32,949 bases of DNA from Bacteroidales bacterium. Lineage in GTDB: Bacteria > Bacteroidota > Bacteroidia > Bacteroidales > UBA10428. How positions within the stretch are numbered: the stretch's first letter is position 1; each line of letters opens with the position of its first letter. The stretch spans positions 1 to 32,949 of the forward strand of contig JAFGPL010000186.1 in NCBI GenBank assembly GCA_016936215.1. Reading direction: 5' to 3'. This document shows, piece after piece, positions 1 to 8,746 of this stretch. A model generated the notes under the pieces. That model was not told the origin of the DNA. It saw nothing but the letters and a program-made list of their open reading frames with translations, and ran no database searches. A program made the translations under genes and the position numbers.

Positions 1-755
1 GAAGCAGTTACTGTAATATTTGAATTTCCTGTTCCAACTTCGGTAACAGTAAGTGTTGTTCCTGCAATAGCTACCGTTACAACTGCCTGATTACTGCTTT
101 CCGCGGTAAGCGTTAAGGTAGTAGCATCATCATTATCTGCAAACACAGTGGCAAGTTCAACTGTTCTGGTGGCAAAACCTTCATCAACAGTTATATCTGC
201 CAAAGGATTGGCAACTGTAGGTGTTGCATTTACTGTAACAACGAATTCATCTGCTTCTGAATCAGCCATGCCATCGGTTGCCGAAATTGTTACTGTTGAA
301 ATGCCCCATGCAACTTCCTGAATTGTAAGGATGTTGCCTGTTACCGCTACAGTTACCACACCAGTATTGCCGCTAAGGGCTTCGAATACCAGTGTATCAG
401 CATCGGCATCGGTAATAACTGTTGACAAGTCAATGGTTATTGAGCCAAATCCTGCCTGTACGACGGTATCTTTTACCGGTTCAACAACTTCAGGAATTGC
501 ATTTACCTTATACAGGAAATCCTCAAATTCTGCATTTCCGTTGCCATCAGAAGCCCTTACCGAAATGGTTGAAGTTCCTGTGCCGGCTTCGGTTATTACT
601 ATTTTTTCCCCGGTGGTATCAACTGTTACAACATCAGTATCGGTGCTTACAATTACATATGTAAGCGGATCACCCTCTGCATCTTCAAATACATTGGCGA
701 AATCAACAGTGTCTGATACAAAGCCTTCGTTTTTCAAAACATCGGCTATGGGATT
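1..755 (-). repeat. Tandem cadherin/Ig-like repeats (three seen, the last cut by the edge)
   Basis: Within the giant protein, about residues 1336-1586 form three consecutive ~85-residue units. Each starts with a PxAD or PVKD strand and an EGF or AGF turn, continues with (D/E)-L/F-x-T/N-V-F/I-x-D-x-D, and ends in a T-I-T-V-x-A-x-D strand. They resemble the Bacteroidota repeats placed before the sorting domain in long T9SS cargo. The array may continue beyond the window. Confidence 0.8.
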
Positions 756-3700
756 GACAACCTTGATACCATAAACATTCAGTTCTATAGGTATCTCCAG
801 GTATGGTTGTACAGGATTGTTACATGCTACGATCACTTTTGCATTGTGTATTCCTGATGCCAAACCTGTTGTATTTATTGTAACCCCTATTGTATCGGTC
901 GAAGCCGGAACAATCGTATCTGCAGTGTATGCCAGGTTGATCCAGTCAGGTGTAGCATATATACTTTGTATAAAGCTTTCCATAATAGCCTGTGTATTGG
1001 CATCATCAATATAATAACCATCGGTACCTGCATACAGCAGATAATAGATTCTTTTGGTGTTACTTATCCCGTTCACCTCATGTAAATCATCATCTGTGTC
1101 TGAGGCAATTTTTTGTGTTGCATCCGGATTATCAGGTATAATAACCAGATGGTTTACAGAAGGATCGGATGCATTGTATACCCTTTTCACAAAACCATTG
1201 AATTTATAACCATAATAGTCATACTTCAACACTGTGGCATCAACATTTCCGCTGCCGTCTGCACCAAGTTCGCCTGTGATCCTGAATGCATCTATGTTGA
1301 TAAGGTCGGCAGCAAATACAAACAATCCGTTCAGGTGACGGGTAAAATAAGAAGTTCCGAACCCGAAGTACATATCACCTCCAACAACTGTGTTGTCAGA
1401 GTATTCAATATTGCCACCACCATTAGAGGTATTGATGTAATTTCCTCCGTCATACATGTCGTTGCCGCCATCACCAATATAATTACTGCCTCCATCGTAT
1501 GCAAAGTCATATCTGTTTGGAATTGCAGCAATGATGTCTGCGCTGTTGCTGTTCAGGTTAGTGAGTACATTCTCCAGATCAAGTTTTTGAGGCACCACTT
1601 TTACATCCCATACCGATTTTCCTATACCGGAATTGTTGAGCCAGATGGTATCGTTAATAATATTATTATAAAACGTATAATAACTCAGCATTTCAGGCTC
1701 TACAAAAAGGTTGGGAGGATTTGCCCCTTCTCCTAATAGTGCCACTGAAAATGCCGGTTTACCTGCAACATTGGTGGTGAACTTCAATGTGTCCTCATAA
1801 TTTGTCAATGCGTCAGGGCTGAAGAATATGTGCAATGGTTGTTGCTCACCCGGCATAATCAGCAACTGATCTTCTACTGTACCAAAATAACCGGTAAGGG
1901 TAGAGATGTTTTCAATAACCAGTGAATCAGTACCGGTATTGCTGACCATTAATTGCAGCGTGTCTGGATATCCTAAATATACCGTACCAAAATCAATATC
2001 TGTTGTTGCCACAGTGATATCGGGTATGCCGGTTACATCCATCTCAGCTGTAAACATAACCGATTCTTTGCCCGGAATATTGGTTCTTACCAGAACATTG
2101 GTATTGTATGTCATCTCTGGAAGACTACCGGCAATAAACCACATTTCAACCGTGTCTGTCTGTCCCGGCGCGATTAAACCGCTTGTGTTCTGCAATTCAA
2201 CCCATTTAGGAAGCGCTTTGTACCTAATATATGAGAATCCTCCGCCATTGGCTGATTCTGTCCAGCTATTGAACTCAACATCATAGTAAATATCTTCTTC
2301 GATGAGATGAAGCGAAATCACATTCCCCACCATTCCCGGGGGGTTACTAAATACTGCATCACGCCATTCTTGGTAATCTTCAGGGTCGAGATCGGATGAG
2401 TTACCATAAGCCCATTCGGTGCCTTCGGGAGATGAATTGTCGTAATTCGACTCCGAGAAGATATTAAAAATTCCTTGTGAATTTGCCCTTGTTATCCAAA
2501 CATTATCCGTAATCCTGTCCTGGTTTTCGGCTAGTCTCCAGTCAGCATAATCGGTTTTTTTAAAGTTTACAATATCGGTACCGGGTATATCATATTCGAG
2601 AAGATTACCTCCGGTATTTTTAATGGCGAGTTTATATACAATGGTATCCCCGCTTATGATGTCTACCGATATACCAGCCGGTGTAAGTTCAATATCCGGT
2701 GCAGCAATGGCATTGGCCGTAACAGGTATCTTTATCAGAGGTGTTTCCGGATCATTGCTGGTTATATACAAAGTATCTGTAAAACCCTCCACTGTCTGGG
2801 GAGTGAAATCAATGCTTATAATCTTTACAGAATCTCCCATCAGGACAAATGATACAGGGTTAATCACAAATTCGGAATTGAGCATTTGAATATCAGTTAC
2901 ATCCAGACCTGCCTGCCCGTTGTTTTCTATTTTCAGTTCCATTTTTTTAGTAGCCCCGGTAAATACATCACCGAAGTCTAATGGCATTGTGTCTACACTG
3001 ATATTCTGCACACCGCCTGTAATGGTATACTGAACAGGAATAACTATGGAATCTTCATCAGGATCGTTACTTATTATTACAATCGAACCGTTGTAAGTGC
3101 CATTTGGCAGGCTAAAAGTATTAAAATCAATTAATACGGTATCGGTTGATATGGCAGTAGTAGTGCCTGAAGAAGTCTCAGGATGCATCCATTTGGCAAG
3201 CAGTTGCCTGGTATAGGAGAATCCACCTCCACCGCTCTGAGTCCAGCTATTGAAAACGATATCAGCATACATATCATCGTTTGTAAGGTATACGGACATA
3301 GGTTTTCCAACCATCGAAGGCGGATTGCTGTTTACTGCATCTCGCCATACTTCGTAATCATCAGGGGCAACCTCCCTTGTTTTGCCATATGACCAAAGTG
3401 TACCCGAAGGTGAAACATCCCATTGATAACTGCCTTCATCGGCTATATTAAAAATTCCCTGACTGTTAGCACGAGTGATCGTAACATTTGGAGTCCAGGG
3501 ATCCTGATTTGCTGCCAGGGTCCAGTCAACACCGTCTGCCTTTGTAAAATTCACTGAAGGCCCAAATTTGCTTAAGCTGGTATTTATTTTTATTTCCCAT
3601 TCAAGATCAGATGAGTCGGTATTGGAAATTGCCAGTTTCTTTACCAGCGGGGTACCCAACTCTCCACTCTCGTTAAAAGACAGCGGGTTTACGTTAATAT

Positions 3701-4760
3701 CTGCCGCTGCAATGCCGGTTCCGGTTAATGGCATTTTGAAAATCGGATAAGTTGTATCGTTTGAAGAAATATATAATGTATCTGAATAGAATTTCTTCTG
3801 TATCGGGGTAAAATCTATTTCTAGCATTCTGCTGTCTTTGGCCGGAACTTCCAGTGTTGTTGCCCGGGGAGAAAATTCAGGCAAACCGGTAGTAATATTA
3901 TTAATTACCAAAGTTCCTGTGCCATTATTGTATATTTTTAAAGAATAAGACTTTGCAAAATTGACAAAGGCATTGCCATAATCAACAGAGCCTTCATCAA
4001 ATTCAATGGTTGCATTTCCCGAGGTAACATTCAGGTTGAATGTGAGGTTTACCAGCGGGGAGGCAGGATCGTTTGTCTGTATTGCTACATAAGCAATATA
4101 TTCCCTCTGGTAAAGATATTCGCCATTATAAAAAACCCATATGGTGTCGGTGGCACCCGGAATTATTGTTCCGCTGTTTTTACTGCCGTCAAGCCATATC
4201 GGGGCTTCATAACGTGTATAAGAAAATCCTCCGCCAAGTCCGCCTTCGGTCCAGTTATCAAAAACTATATCAAAAAATTCTGTATAATCCTGGAGATACA
4301 TTGAGATTGTATTGCCAACCATAGAAGGGGGATTGTTGTTAACTGCACTTCTCCAATCGGTATAATCCATAGGTTCGGCATCCATCGTACGGCTGAATGC
4401 CCACAGGGTATTTTGGGGTGAGTTGCCGTTATATTCATTTTCAACTGCAATATTAAATATACCCTGTTCATCTGTCCTGGTAATCCATACATCGGGTTTA
4501 ATCCTGTCCTGGTTTACGGGCAGCTCCCAGTCGGCATAGTCGGCTTTGGAAAAAGATACCCCCGGACCTTTAACATCTTTTAAACTCCAGATCAGGTCCC
4601 TGTTTCCTTTGTTTTGAATTACTACCATCTGAGAATCGGCACCACCTGCCGTTATCTCTTTGTAAAATTCGTCCTCACTCAGCCATACAACCGGCGATTG
4701 ACCAAACAAAGGCCAGATTGCAGCCCCGGCTAAGAATAAAATAAATAGAATTTTTCTCAT
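1..4760 (-). CDS. Giant secreted modular surface protein (N-terminal 1586 residues, 3' end outside window)
   Basis: The frame opens at the ATG at 4760 and stays open to the left edge, so the C-terminus is missing. A signal peptide ends near residue 21 (LFGQ). Residues ~22-1010 hold three copies of a ~330-residue unit. Each begins with a segment containing a DW-x(4)-NQD motif (Trp at 78, 413 and 741), then GIFNI, NPP(S/G)MVG and FSY(T/I)R motifs, and ends in beta-rich segments like the ASPM/SPD-2/Hydin 'choice-of-anchor D' folds. Residues ~1020-1270 form a different domain rich in Gly, Asn and Asp (SDGGNDMYDGG-like). From ~1336 at least three ~85-residue cadherin/Ig-like repeats follow (NPIADV..EGF, then TLTV.E.G.G.S.ITVTA). 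Such proteins in this phylum are usually exported by the Sec system and then T9SS; the expected sorting domain would lie beyond the edge. Adhesion or matrix binding is inferred from architecture only. Repeat architecture and frame are directly seen. Confidence 0.9.
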   Translation of the reverse strand, partial: MRKILFILFLAGAAIWPLFGQSPVVWLSEDEFYKEITAGGADSQMVVIQNKGNRDLIWSLKDVKGPGVSFSKADYADWELPVNQDRIKPDVWITRTDEQGIFNIAVENEYNGNSPQNTLWAFSRTMDAEPMDYTDWRSAVNNNPPSMVGNTISMYLQDYTEFFDIVFDNWTEGGLGGGFSYTRYEAPIWLDGSKNSGTIIPGATDTIWVFYNGEYLYQREYIAYVAIQTNDPASPLVNLTFNLNVTSGNATIEFDEGSVDYGNAFVNFAKSYSLKIYNNGTGTLVINNITTGLPEFSPRATTLEVPAKDSRMLEIDFTPIQKKFYSDTLYISSNDTTYPIFKMPLTGTGIAAADINVNPLSFNESGELGTPLVKKLAISNTDSSDLEWEIKINTSLSKFGPSVNFTKADGVDWTLAANQDPWTPNVTITRANSQGIFNIADEGSYQWDVSPSGTLWSYGKTREVAPDDYEVWRDAVNSNPPSMVGKPMSVYLTNDDMYADIVFNSWTQSGGGGFSYTRQLLAKWMHPETSSGTTTAISTDTVLIDFNTFSLPNGTYNGSIVIISNDPDEDSIVIPVQYTITGGVQNISVDTMPLDFGDVFTGATKKMELKIENNGQAGLDVTDIQMLNSEFVINPVSFVLMGDSVKIISIDFTPQTVEGFTDTLYITSNDPETPLIKIPVTANAIAAPDIELTPAGISVDIISGDTIVYKLAIKNTGGNLLEYDIPGTDIVNFKKTDYADWRLAENQDRITDNVWITRANSQGIFNIFSESNYDNSSPEGTEWAYGNSSDLDPEDYQEWRDAVFSNPPGMVGNVISLHLIEEDIYYDVEFNSWTESANGGGFSYIRYKALPKWVELQNTSGLIAPGQTDTVEMWFIAGSLPEMTYNTNVLVRTNIPGKESVMFTAEMDVTGIPDITVATTDIDFGTVYLGYPDTLQLMVSNTGTDSLVIENISTLTGYFGTVEDQLLIMPGEQQPLHIFFSPDALTNYEDTLKFTTNVAGKPAFSVALLGEGANPPNLFVEPEMLSYYTFYNNIINDTIWLNNSGIGKSVWDVKVVPQKLDLENVLTNLNSNSADIIAAIPNRYDFAYDGGSNYIGDGGNDMYDGGNYINTSNGGGNIEYSDNTVVGGDMYFGFGTSYFTRHLNGLFVFAADLINIDAFRITGELGADGSGNVDATVLKYDYYGYKFNGFVKRVYNASDPSVNHLVIIPDNPDATQKIASDTDDDLHEVNGISNTKRIYYLLYAGTDGYYIDDANTQAIMESFIQSIYATPDWINLAYTADTIVPASTDTIGVTINTTGLASGIHNAKVIVACNNPVQPYLEIPIELNVYGIKVVNPIADVLKNEGFVSDTVDFANVFEDAEGDPLTYVIVSTDTDVVTVDTTGEKIVITEAGTGTSTISVRASDGNGNAEFEDFLYKVNAIPEVVEPVKDTVVQAGFGSITIDLSTVITDADADTLVFEALSGNTGVVTVAVTGNILTIQEVAWGISTVTISATDGMADSEADEFVVTVNATPTVANPLADITVDEGFATRTVELATVFADNDDATTLTLTAESSNQAVVTVAIAGTTLTVTEVGTGNSNITVTA
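1750..4697 (-). repeat. Three ~330-residue tandem units in the giant surface protein
   Basis: The anchor Trp of the DW motif lies at residues 78, 413 and 741, giving periods of 335 and 328 residues. All three units keep the order NQD, ITR, GIFNI, NPPxMVG, FxxWT and GGGFSY, followed by Hydin-like beta segments. Copies have diverged clearly at the nucleotide level, so the duplication is old. The function of the unit is unknown to me. Confidence 0.85.
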
Positions 4761-4994
4761 ATCAGTTCTTTTTAATTAAAATGAATTATTTATACAAGTT
4801 AGTAATAAATGGTAGGTTTTATACGGGTAAAAATTCAGTTGGGTAGCTAAAATATTAACAAAAGGCCAAAACAATATCTAATATACTTATATATAATAAG
4901 TTACACGGAGGTGATATATATCATCATTATAAATGATATTTATTACCTGTTGTTTTGAAACATTAAAAAATCAATAGAATGTTATGAAGGAGCC

Positions 4995-7900
4995 TTATTT
5001 TTTCTTTTGTTTTAATTCCTGCTGAAGCTTGTTGATGGTATCTTTAAGGGTCTTTTCCTTTTCATGGAATTCTTTTTTCATTTTCTCATTCTCATCAAGG
5101 CGCCGCTTCAGGTCTTCCTGAATGGTCTGCATCTCTTCAAGGTTTTGTCTTAATTCTTCTTCCTGAGAAAGCAATTCTTCATTTTTCTCTTTAATTTCCA
5201 TTTCCATTTTTTTGGATTCGGTAATATCCTTTGAGATGCCAAATGTGCCAACTATTTTGCCTTTTTGATCCCTGAGAGGCAGTTTTGTGGTGGAGACCCA
5301 TGATATGCTCCCGTCTTTTTTAACCTCCCTTTCAACGAGGTCGAGAATAGGCTTCCCGGTTTTGATGATTTTTTGCTCACCTTCGTATGCGGGTCTTGCA
5401 TGCTCGTCGGCAAAGAAATCAAAGTCTGATTTACCAGAAATGTCTTTTGGATTTTCAAAACCAAACAGCCTGGCATGCGATTTACTGTTTCTTATGAATT
5501 TACTATCCCTGTCTTTGAAATAGATATATTCAGGCACATTGTCCATAAGGGCATCCATCAGGATTTTTTCCCTGGCAAGCTCCTCCTGTGTTTTTTGGTT
5601 TTCTTCAAGCTGGCGCTCCAGGTCTTCCTGCGTGGCATGCATCTCTTCAAGGTTTTGCCTTAATTCTTCTTCCTGGGCAAGCAGCACTTCATTCTTTTCC
5701 AGAATTTCAAATTCCATTTTTTTCAACGGTGTGATATCTTTTGAAATGCCAAATGTACCCACGATTTTCCCGTTCTGGTCTTTCAGCGGCATTTTGGAGG
5801 TGCTTACCCAGCTTTCGGTGCCATCTTTTTTAACCTCCTTTTCTACCAGGTTGACAATAGCATTGCCCGTTCTGATGATTTTCTGTTCACCTTCAAATGC
5901 TGGTTTGGCATGTTCTTCAGCAAAGAAATCGAAATCGGATTTGCCGGTTATCTCCCTGGGGTCTTCAAAACCGAATAGTTTTGCATGTGATTTGCTGTTC
6001 CTTATAAATTTACTGTTCAGGTCTTTGAAATAAATATAGTCAGGTACATTATCCATAAGTGCATCCATCAGGTATTTTTCTTTTGCAAGGTCTTCCTGAA
6101 TTTTTTTGTTTTCTTCCATTTGTCGTTCCAGGTCCTCCTGGGTGGTATGCATCTCTTCGAGGTTTTGCCTTAATTCTTCCTCCTGGGCTTGTAACTCCTC
6201 GTTGCGTTCTTTAATCTCCATCTCCATTTTTTTGATGTCGGTAATATCTTTGGAGATACCAAAAGTACCGATTATTTTACCAGTGTGGTCCCTGAGGGGC
6301 ATCTTCGAAGTGCTTACCCAACTTACAGAGCCGTCTTTTTTAACTTCTTTTTCCACAAGGTTGATTATAGATTTCCCTGTTTTAATAATCTTCTGTTCAC
6401 CCTCGTATGCAGGTCTCGCGTGTTCGTCGGCAAAGAAATCGAAATCGGATTTACCTGCAATATCTTTGGGATTTTCAAAACCAAACAAAATAGCATGTGA
6501 TTTGCTGTTTTTGATGAATTTGCTGTCGAGGTCTTTAAAATAGATGTAATCAGGAACACTCTCCATCAGGGCATCCATTAACGACATTTCACGGGCAAGG
6601 TCTTCCTGTATTTTTTTGTTTTCTGCCATCTGCCGCTGCAGGTCTTCCTGTGTAGCCTGCATCTCTTCAAGGTTTTGTCTTAGTTCTTCTTCCTGCGAGA
6701 GAAGCATTTCTGCTTTTTCCCTGGCTTCGAGTTCAAGTTTTTTGATATGGTTGATATCTTTGGTAATACCATAGGTCCCGATACATTTGCCCGATTCGTC
6801 TATTAAGGGCATTTTTGTTATGGACGACCACTGTTCGTGACCATTTTCAAAGACTTCATGTACAACTTTGTCAACAAATCCTTTTCCGGTCTTTATTATT
6901 TCCTGTTCTTCTTCGTAATAATTCTTTGCAGTTTCTTTTTCTATAAAATCGAAATCTGATTTTCCCAGCATATCTTCAATATTTTCAACAGGAAAGATCG
7001 GGTGCATTGATTTGCTGATTCTTATGAATTTGCTGTCAAGGTCTTTAAAATAAATATAATCGGGAAGACTGTTCATCAGTGAGTCGAGCAATGCCTTTTC
7101 TTTGATGAGGTTTTGCTGCATTATTTTGTTAGCCTCCATCTGCCTGTTGAGGTCTTCTTGAGTAGCATGCATCTCTTCAAGGTTCTGCCTTAACTCTTCT
7201 TCACGCGTCTGAAGCTCACGGGCCTGAACTTTCGACTGTTCCAAAAGCACCTGCATTTTTTCGTTTGCCTGGTTAATAGCCAGCGAAGATGCAATATTTT
7301 CGGAAAGTTTTTCAAGGAACCTTATTTTATAAGTATCTATTTTCTTGAATGATGCAATCTCAATTACCCCCATATTATTTTCATCCTGCTTAAGGGGCAC
7401 AAATACGAGGTGACCCGGACTTGCCTGGCCAAGCCCTGAATAAACTTTTAGAAATGTCTGGTTGATGTCGGCAAGCTCCATCGTGGTACCTTCCTTATAA
7501 CAGGTGCCAATGTATCCTTCACCGATTTTAAAAGTGGTTTTTATCTGGTCAATGTCGGGGGCGAAACCACCGAAAAACTCAAGGCGGGGTTCCTCGCCAT
7601 CTTCCTCTTTTATAAGATATATGGCACCGGAGTTTGCGCCAATGAATTCTACCAGTTCAGAAATAATGGTCTGCCCCAAGGTAGCGGTATTGCTTTTGTT
7701 TTTGGCAATTAAATCGCTGAATTTGGCAATCCCGTCGGCCTGAAACCTTAGTTCCTTTTCAGCTTCTGCCCGATCAGACTGTTCTTCCTGAAGTTTTTTA
7801 TAATAATCTTCTTTTTCTTTAAGCTGTTCTTCAAGTCCGGAAATTTTTTGTTTACAATCTTCAAGCGATGAGTTTAGCAGTTGCTTGTTCTTATTGTTGT

Positions 7901-8303
7901 ACCTGCTAATGATTGGAATGGATAATAATATTATAACCAGTAATGAGAACCACCACATTTTATAGAAAGGCAGTCTTTTTCGTTCAGCCATGCCTTTCCC
8001 GACCTTGGTATCGAGTTTTAAACTGTCAATTCCGTCTTCTTCAATATCATGGTCTTCTTTTGTTGCAGTAAGGTCTTCCTGCACAGTTTCTTCAACCCCC
8101 AAGGATAGAGGGGCAGTATCTGTAACTTCTGCCGTAACTTCTGTTTCAGAAAATTCAGATACTTCCTGAAATAAAAGTGGAGAATGATTTGAAAGACCGC
8201 TTTCGATTGTAATGCCAAATGCATTCATCCACTGGAAAAAACAAATAAAAACCCCTGTCAGCATCAGGTATTTAAGAGGGATGATTATCATTTTTGTTTT
8301 CAT
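4995..8303 (-). CDS. Membrane-anchored GAF/multi-PAS sensor without a kinase domain
   Basis: The best start is the ATG at 8303 (a TTG one codon upstream extends the frame but is a poorer choice), giving 1102 residues. There is an N-terminal hydrophobic segment (~8-29), an acidic ~80-residue region probably outside the membrane, a transmembrane helix (~116-135), a coiled coil (~140-185), a GAF domain (~186-344) and then four PAS domains. Each PAS starts with (D/E)YIYFKD (residues 415, 585, 755, 925) and contains GKSDFDF and a GT(Y/F)GI(S/T)KDI C-cap. Long coiled coils with the motif EELRQNLEEM flank every PAS. The protein ends in a Lys/Glu-rich coil; there is no HisKA, HATPase, GGDEF, EAL or receiver domain. 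It is probably a signalling scaffold or sensor that acts through a partner; which partner is not visible. Its GAF is closely similar to that of the sensor at 11216-14587. No convincing TAnnTTTG promoter was found just upstream. Confidence 0.9.
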   Translation of the reverse strand: MKTKMIIIPLKYLMLTGVFICFFQWMNAFGITIESGLSNHSPLLFQEVSEFSETEVTAEVTDTAPLSLGVEETVQEDLTATKEDHDIEEDGIDSLKLDTKVGKGMAERKRLPFYKMWWFSLLVIILLSIPIISRYNNKNKQLLNSSLEDCKQKISGLEEQLKEKEDYYKKLQEEQSDRAEAEKELRFQADGIAKFSDLIAKNKSNTATLGQTIISELVEFIGANSGAIYLIKEEDGEEPRLEFFGGFAPDIDQIKTTFKIGEGYIGTCYKEGTTMELADINQTFLKVYSGLGQASPGHLVFVPLKQDENNMGVIEIASFKKIDTYKIRFLEKLSENIASSLAINQANEKMQVLLEQSKVQARELQTREEELRQNLEEMHATQEDLNRQMEANKIMQQNLIKEKALLDSLMNSLPDYIYFKDLDSKFIRISKSMHPIFPVENIEDMLGKSDFDFIEKETAKNYYEEEQEIIKTGKGFVDKVVHEVFENGHEQWSSITKMPLIDESGKCIGTYGITKDINHIKKLELEAREKAEMLLSQEEELRQNLEEMQATQEDLQRQMAENKKIQEDLAREMSLMDALMESVPDYIYFKDLDSKFIKNSKSHAILFGFENPKDIAGKSDFDFFADEHARPAYEGEQKIIKTGKSIINLVEKEVKKDGSVSWVSTSKMPLRDHTGKIIGTFGISKDITDIKKMEMEIKERNEELQAQEEELRQNLEEMHTTQEDLERQMEENKKIQEDLAKEKYLMDALMDNVPDYIYFKDLNSKFIRNSKSHAKLFGFEDPREITGKSDFDFFAEEHAKPAFEGEQKIIRTGNAIVNLVEKEVKKDGTESWVSTSKMPLKDQNGKIVGTFGISKDITPLKKMEFEILEKNEVLLAQEEELRQNLEEMHATQEDLERQLEENQKTQEELAREKILMDALMDNVPEYIYFKDRDSKFIRNSKSHARLFGFENPKDISGKSDFDFFADEHARPAYEGEQKIIKTGKPILDLVEREVKKDGSISWVSTTKLPLRDQKGKIVGTFGISKDITESKKMEMEIKEKNEELLSQEEELRQNLEEMQTIQEDLKRRLDENEKMKKEFHEKEKTLKDTINKLQQELKQKKK
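5120..7190 (-). repeat. 510-bp periodic PAS plus coiled-coil array
   Basis: The codons for the linker EELRQNLEEM recur with the same local sequence beginning at 5131, 5641, 6151, 6661 and 7171, exactly 510 bp apart each time. The PAS entry motif recurs at the same 170-residue interval. PAS copies 2-4 are very similar to one another; copy 1 (the most N-terminal) is more divergent, suggesting that the later three arose by more recent in-frame duplication. Confidence 0.95.
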
Positions 8304-8574
8304 CAATATATCTTTAATTAATATTTTACTCTGCTTCCTACCAACAAATAGCCGTGTTTCTTAAAGTGATACCAATTTAAAACAGCTATGAACAGTAATC
8401 TTCAATAAGTTTAAAGATAATAAAACCTGTAGAATTTTATGAAATATCTTACTCTAATTTATTTAAAAGGTTTTATTTTTAGGTTTCTTTTGCAAAATCA
8501 ATTCTTTTTAATCCGATAATTCTCAATTAATCAACTTTTAGACTTTTTCCATTATGATTTTTTTTTAATGATTC

Positions 8575-8604
8575 TTGTTTTATAAAAGGTATTTTGTATA
8601 TTTA
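8575..8604 (+). promoter_or_regulatory. Bacteroidota-type promoter (TTG, 19 bp, TATATTTA)
   Basis: A TTG at 8575-8577 is separated by 19 bp from TATATTTA at 8597-8604, which matches the TTG/TAnnTTTG architecture of Bacteroidota sigma-ABfr promoters except for the last base of the -7 element. Transcription would begin near 8609-8612. Confidence 0.55.
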
Positions 8605-8605
8605 C

Positions 8606-8626
8606 ATCGTTATTAACCCTAACGAT
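8606..8626 (+). promoter_or_regulatory. Perfect inverted repeat at the predicted transcription start
   Basis: ATCGTTA (8606-8612) and TAACGAT (8620-8626) are perfect 7-bp inverted repeats with a 7-base spacer. It overlaps the predicted start site of the promoter at 8575-8604, so it could be an operator or the 5' hairpin of a short transcript. Chance occurrence in AT-rich DNA is possible. Confidence 0.4.
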
Positions 8627-8642
8627 TGAACCCATAATAACC

Positions 8643-8680
8643 AGAAAGTCTGTATTTACATGCAGACTTTCTTTATTTTA
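8643..8680 (+). terminator. Strong intrinsic-terminator-like hairpin ahead of GH13
   Basis: AGAAAGTCTG (8643-8652) pairs perfectly with CAGACTTTCT (8663-8672) over a 10-base loop and is followed by a T-rich run (TTATTTTA). It lies downstream of a promoter and upstream of the GH13 start, so it either ends a short RNA of about 70 nt or acts as an attenuator. Confidence 0.6.
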
Positions 8681-8746
8681 AGCCTGCCTGTTTAAATACA
8701 GTTATTTACTTTTATTATTTTTACAGGTCTAAATCACTGCCCAAAC

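Larger units (their letters stand above)
8304..8746. other. 443-bp divergent spacer between the PAS sensor and the GH13 gene
   Basis: Very AT-rich. The half next to the PAS sensor (8304-8570) shows no ORF and no strong promoter match in either direction. The other half (8575-8680) holds the promoter, inverted repeat and hairpin listed separately. The remaining 66 bp before the GH13 start show nothing recognisable. Confidence 0.7.

Noticed and set aside
331-2889. Several plus-strand open frames (for example 331-774, 1113-1736, 1906-2286)
   Set aside because: They lie opposite the giant minus-strand frame that is open from 4760 to the edge and encodes clear repeats; the plus-strand translations show no motifs and reflect low stop frequency opposite a Thr/Val/Asp-rich protein.
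1-4760. CRISPR-like or direct DNA repeats
   Set aside because: The repeats are protein-level modules of 85 and 330 residues with diverged codons, not short spaced DNA repeats.
4905-4945. ATATCAT/ATGATAT hairpin between the PAS sensor and the giant surface gene as a terminator
   Set aside because: The stem is purely AT-rich and lacks a T-run on the transcribed strand; it is probably chance in AT-rich DNA.
5287-6543. Repeated plus-strand frames of 78-164 codons opposite the PAS array
   Set aside because: They resemble one another only because the opposite-strand PAS units repeat every 510 bp; they are antisense shadows.
8304-8306. TTG start one codon upstream of the PAS sensor ATG
   Set aside because: An ATG follows immediately at 8303 and is the more likely start.
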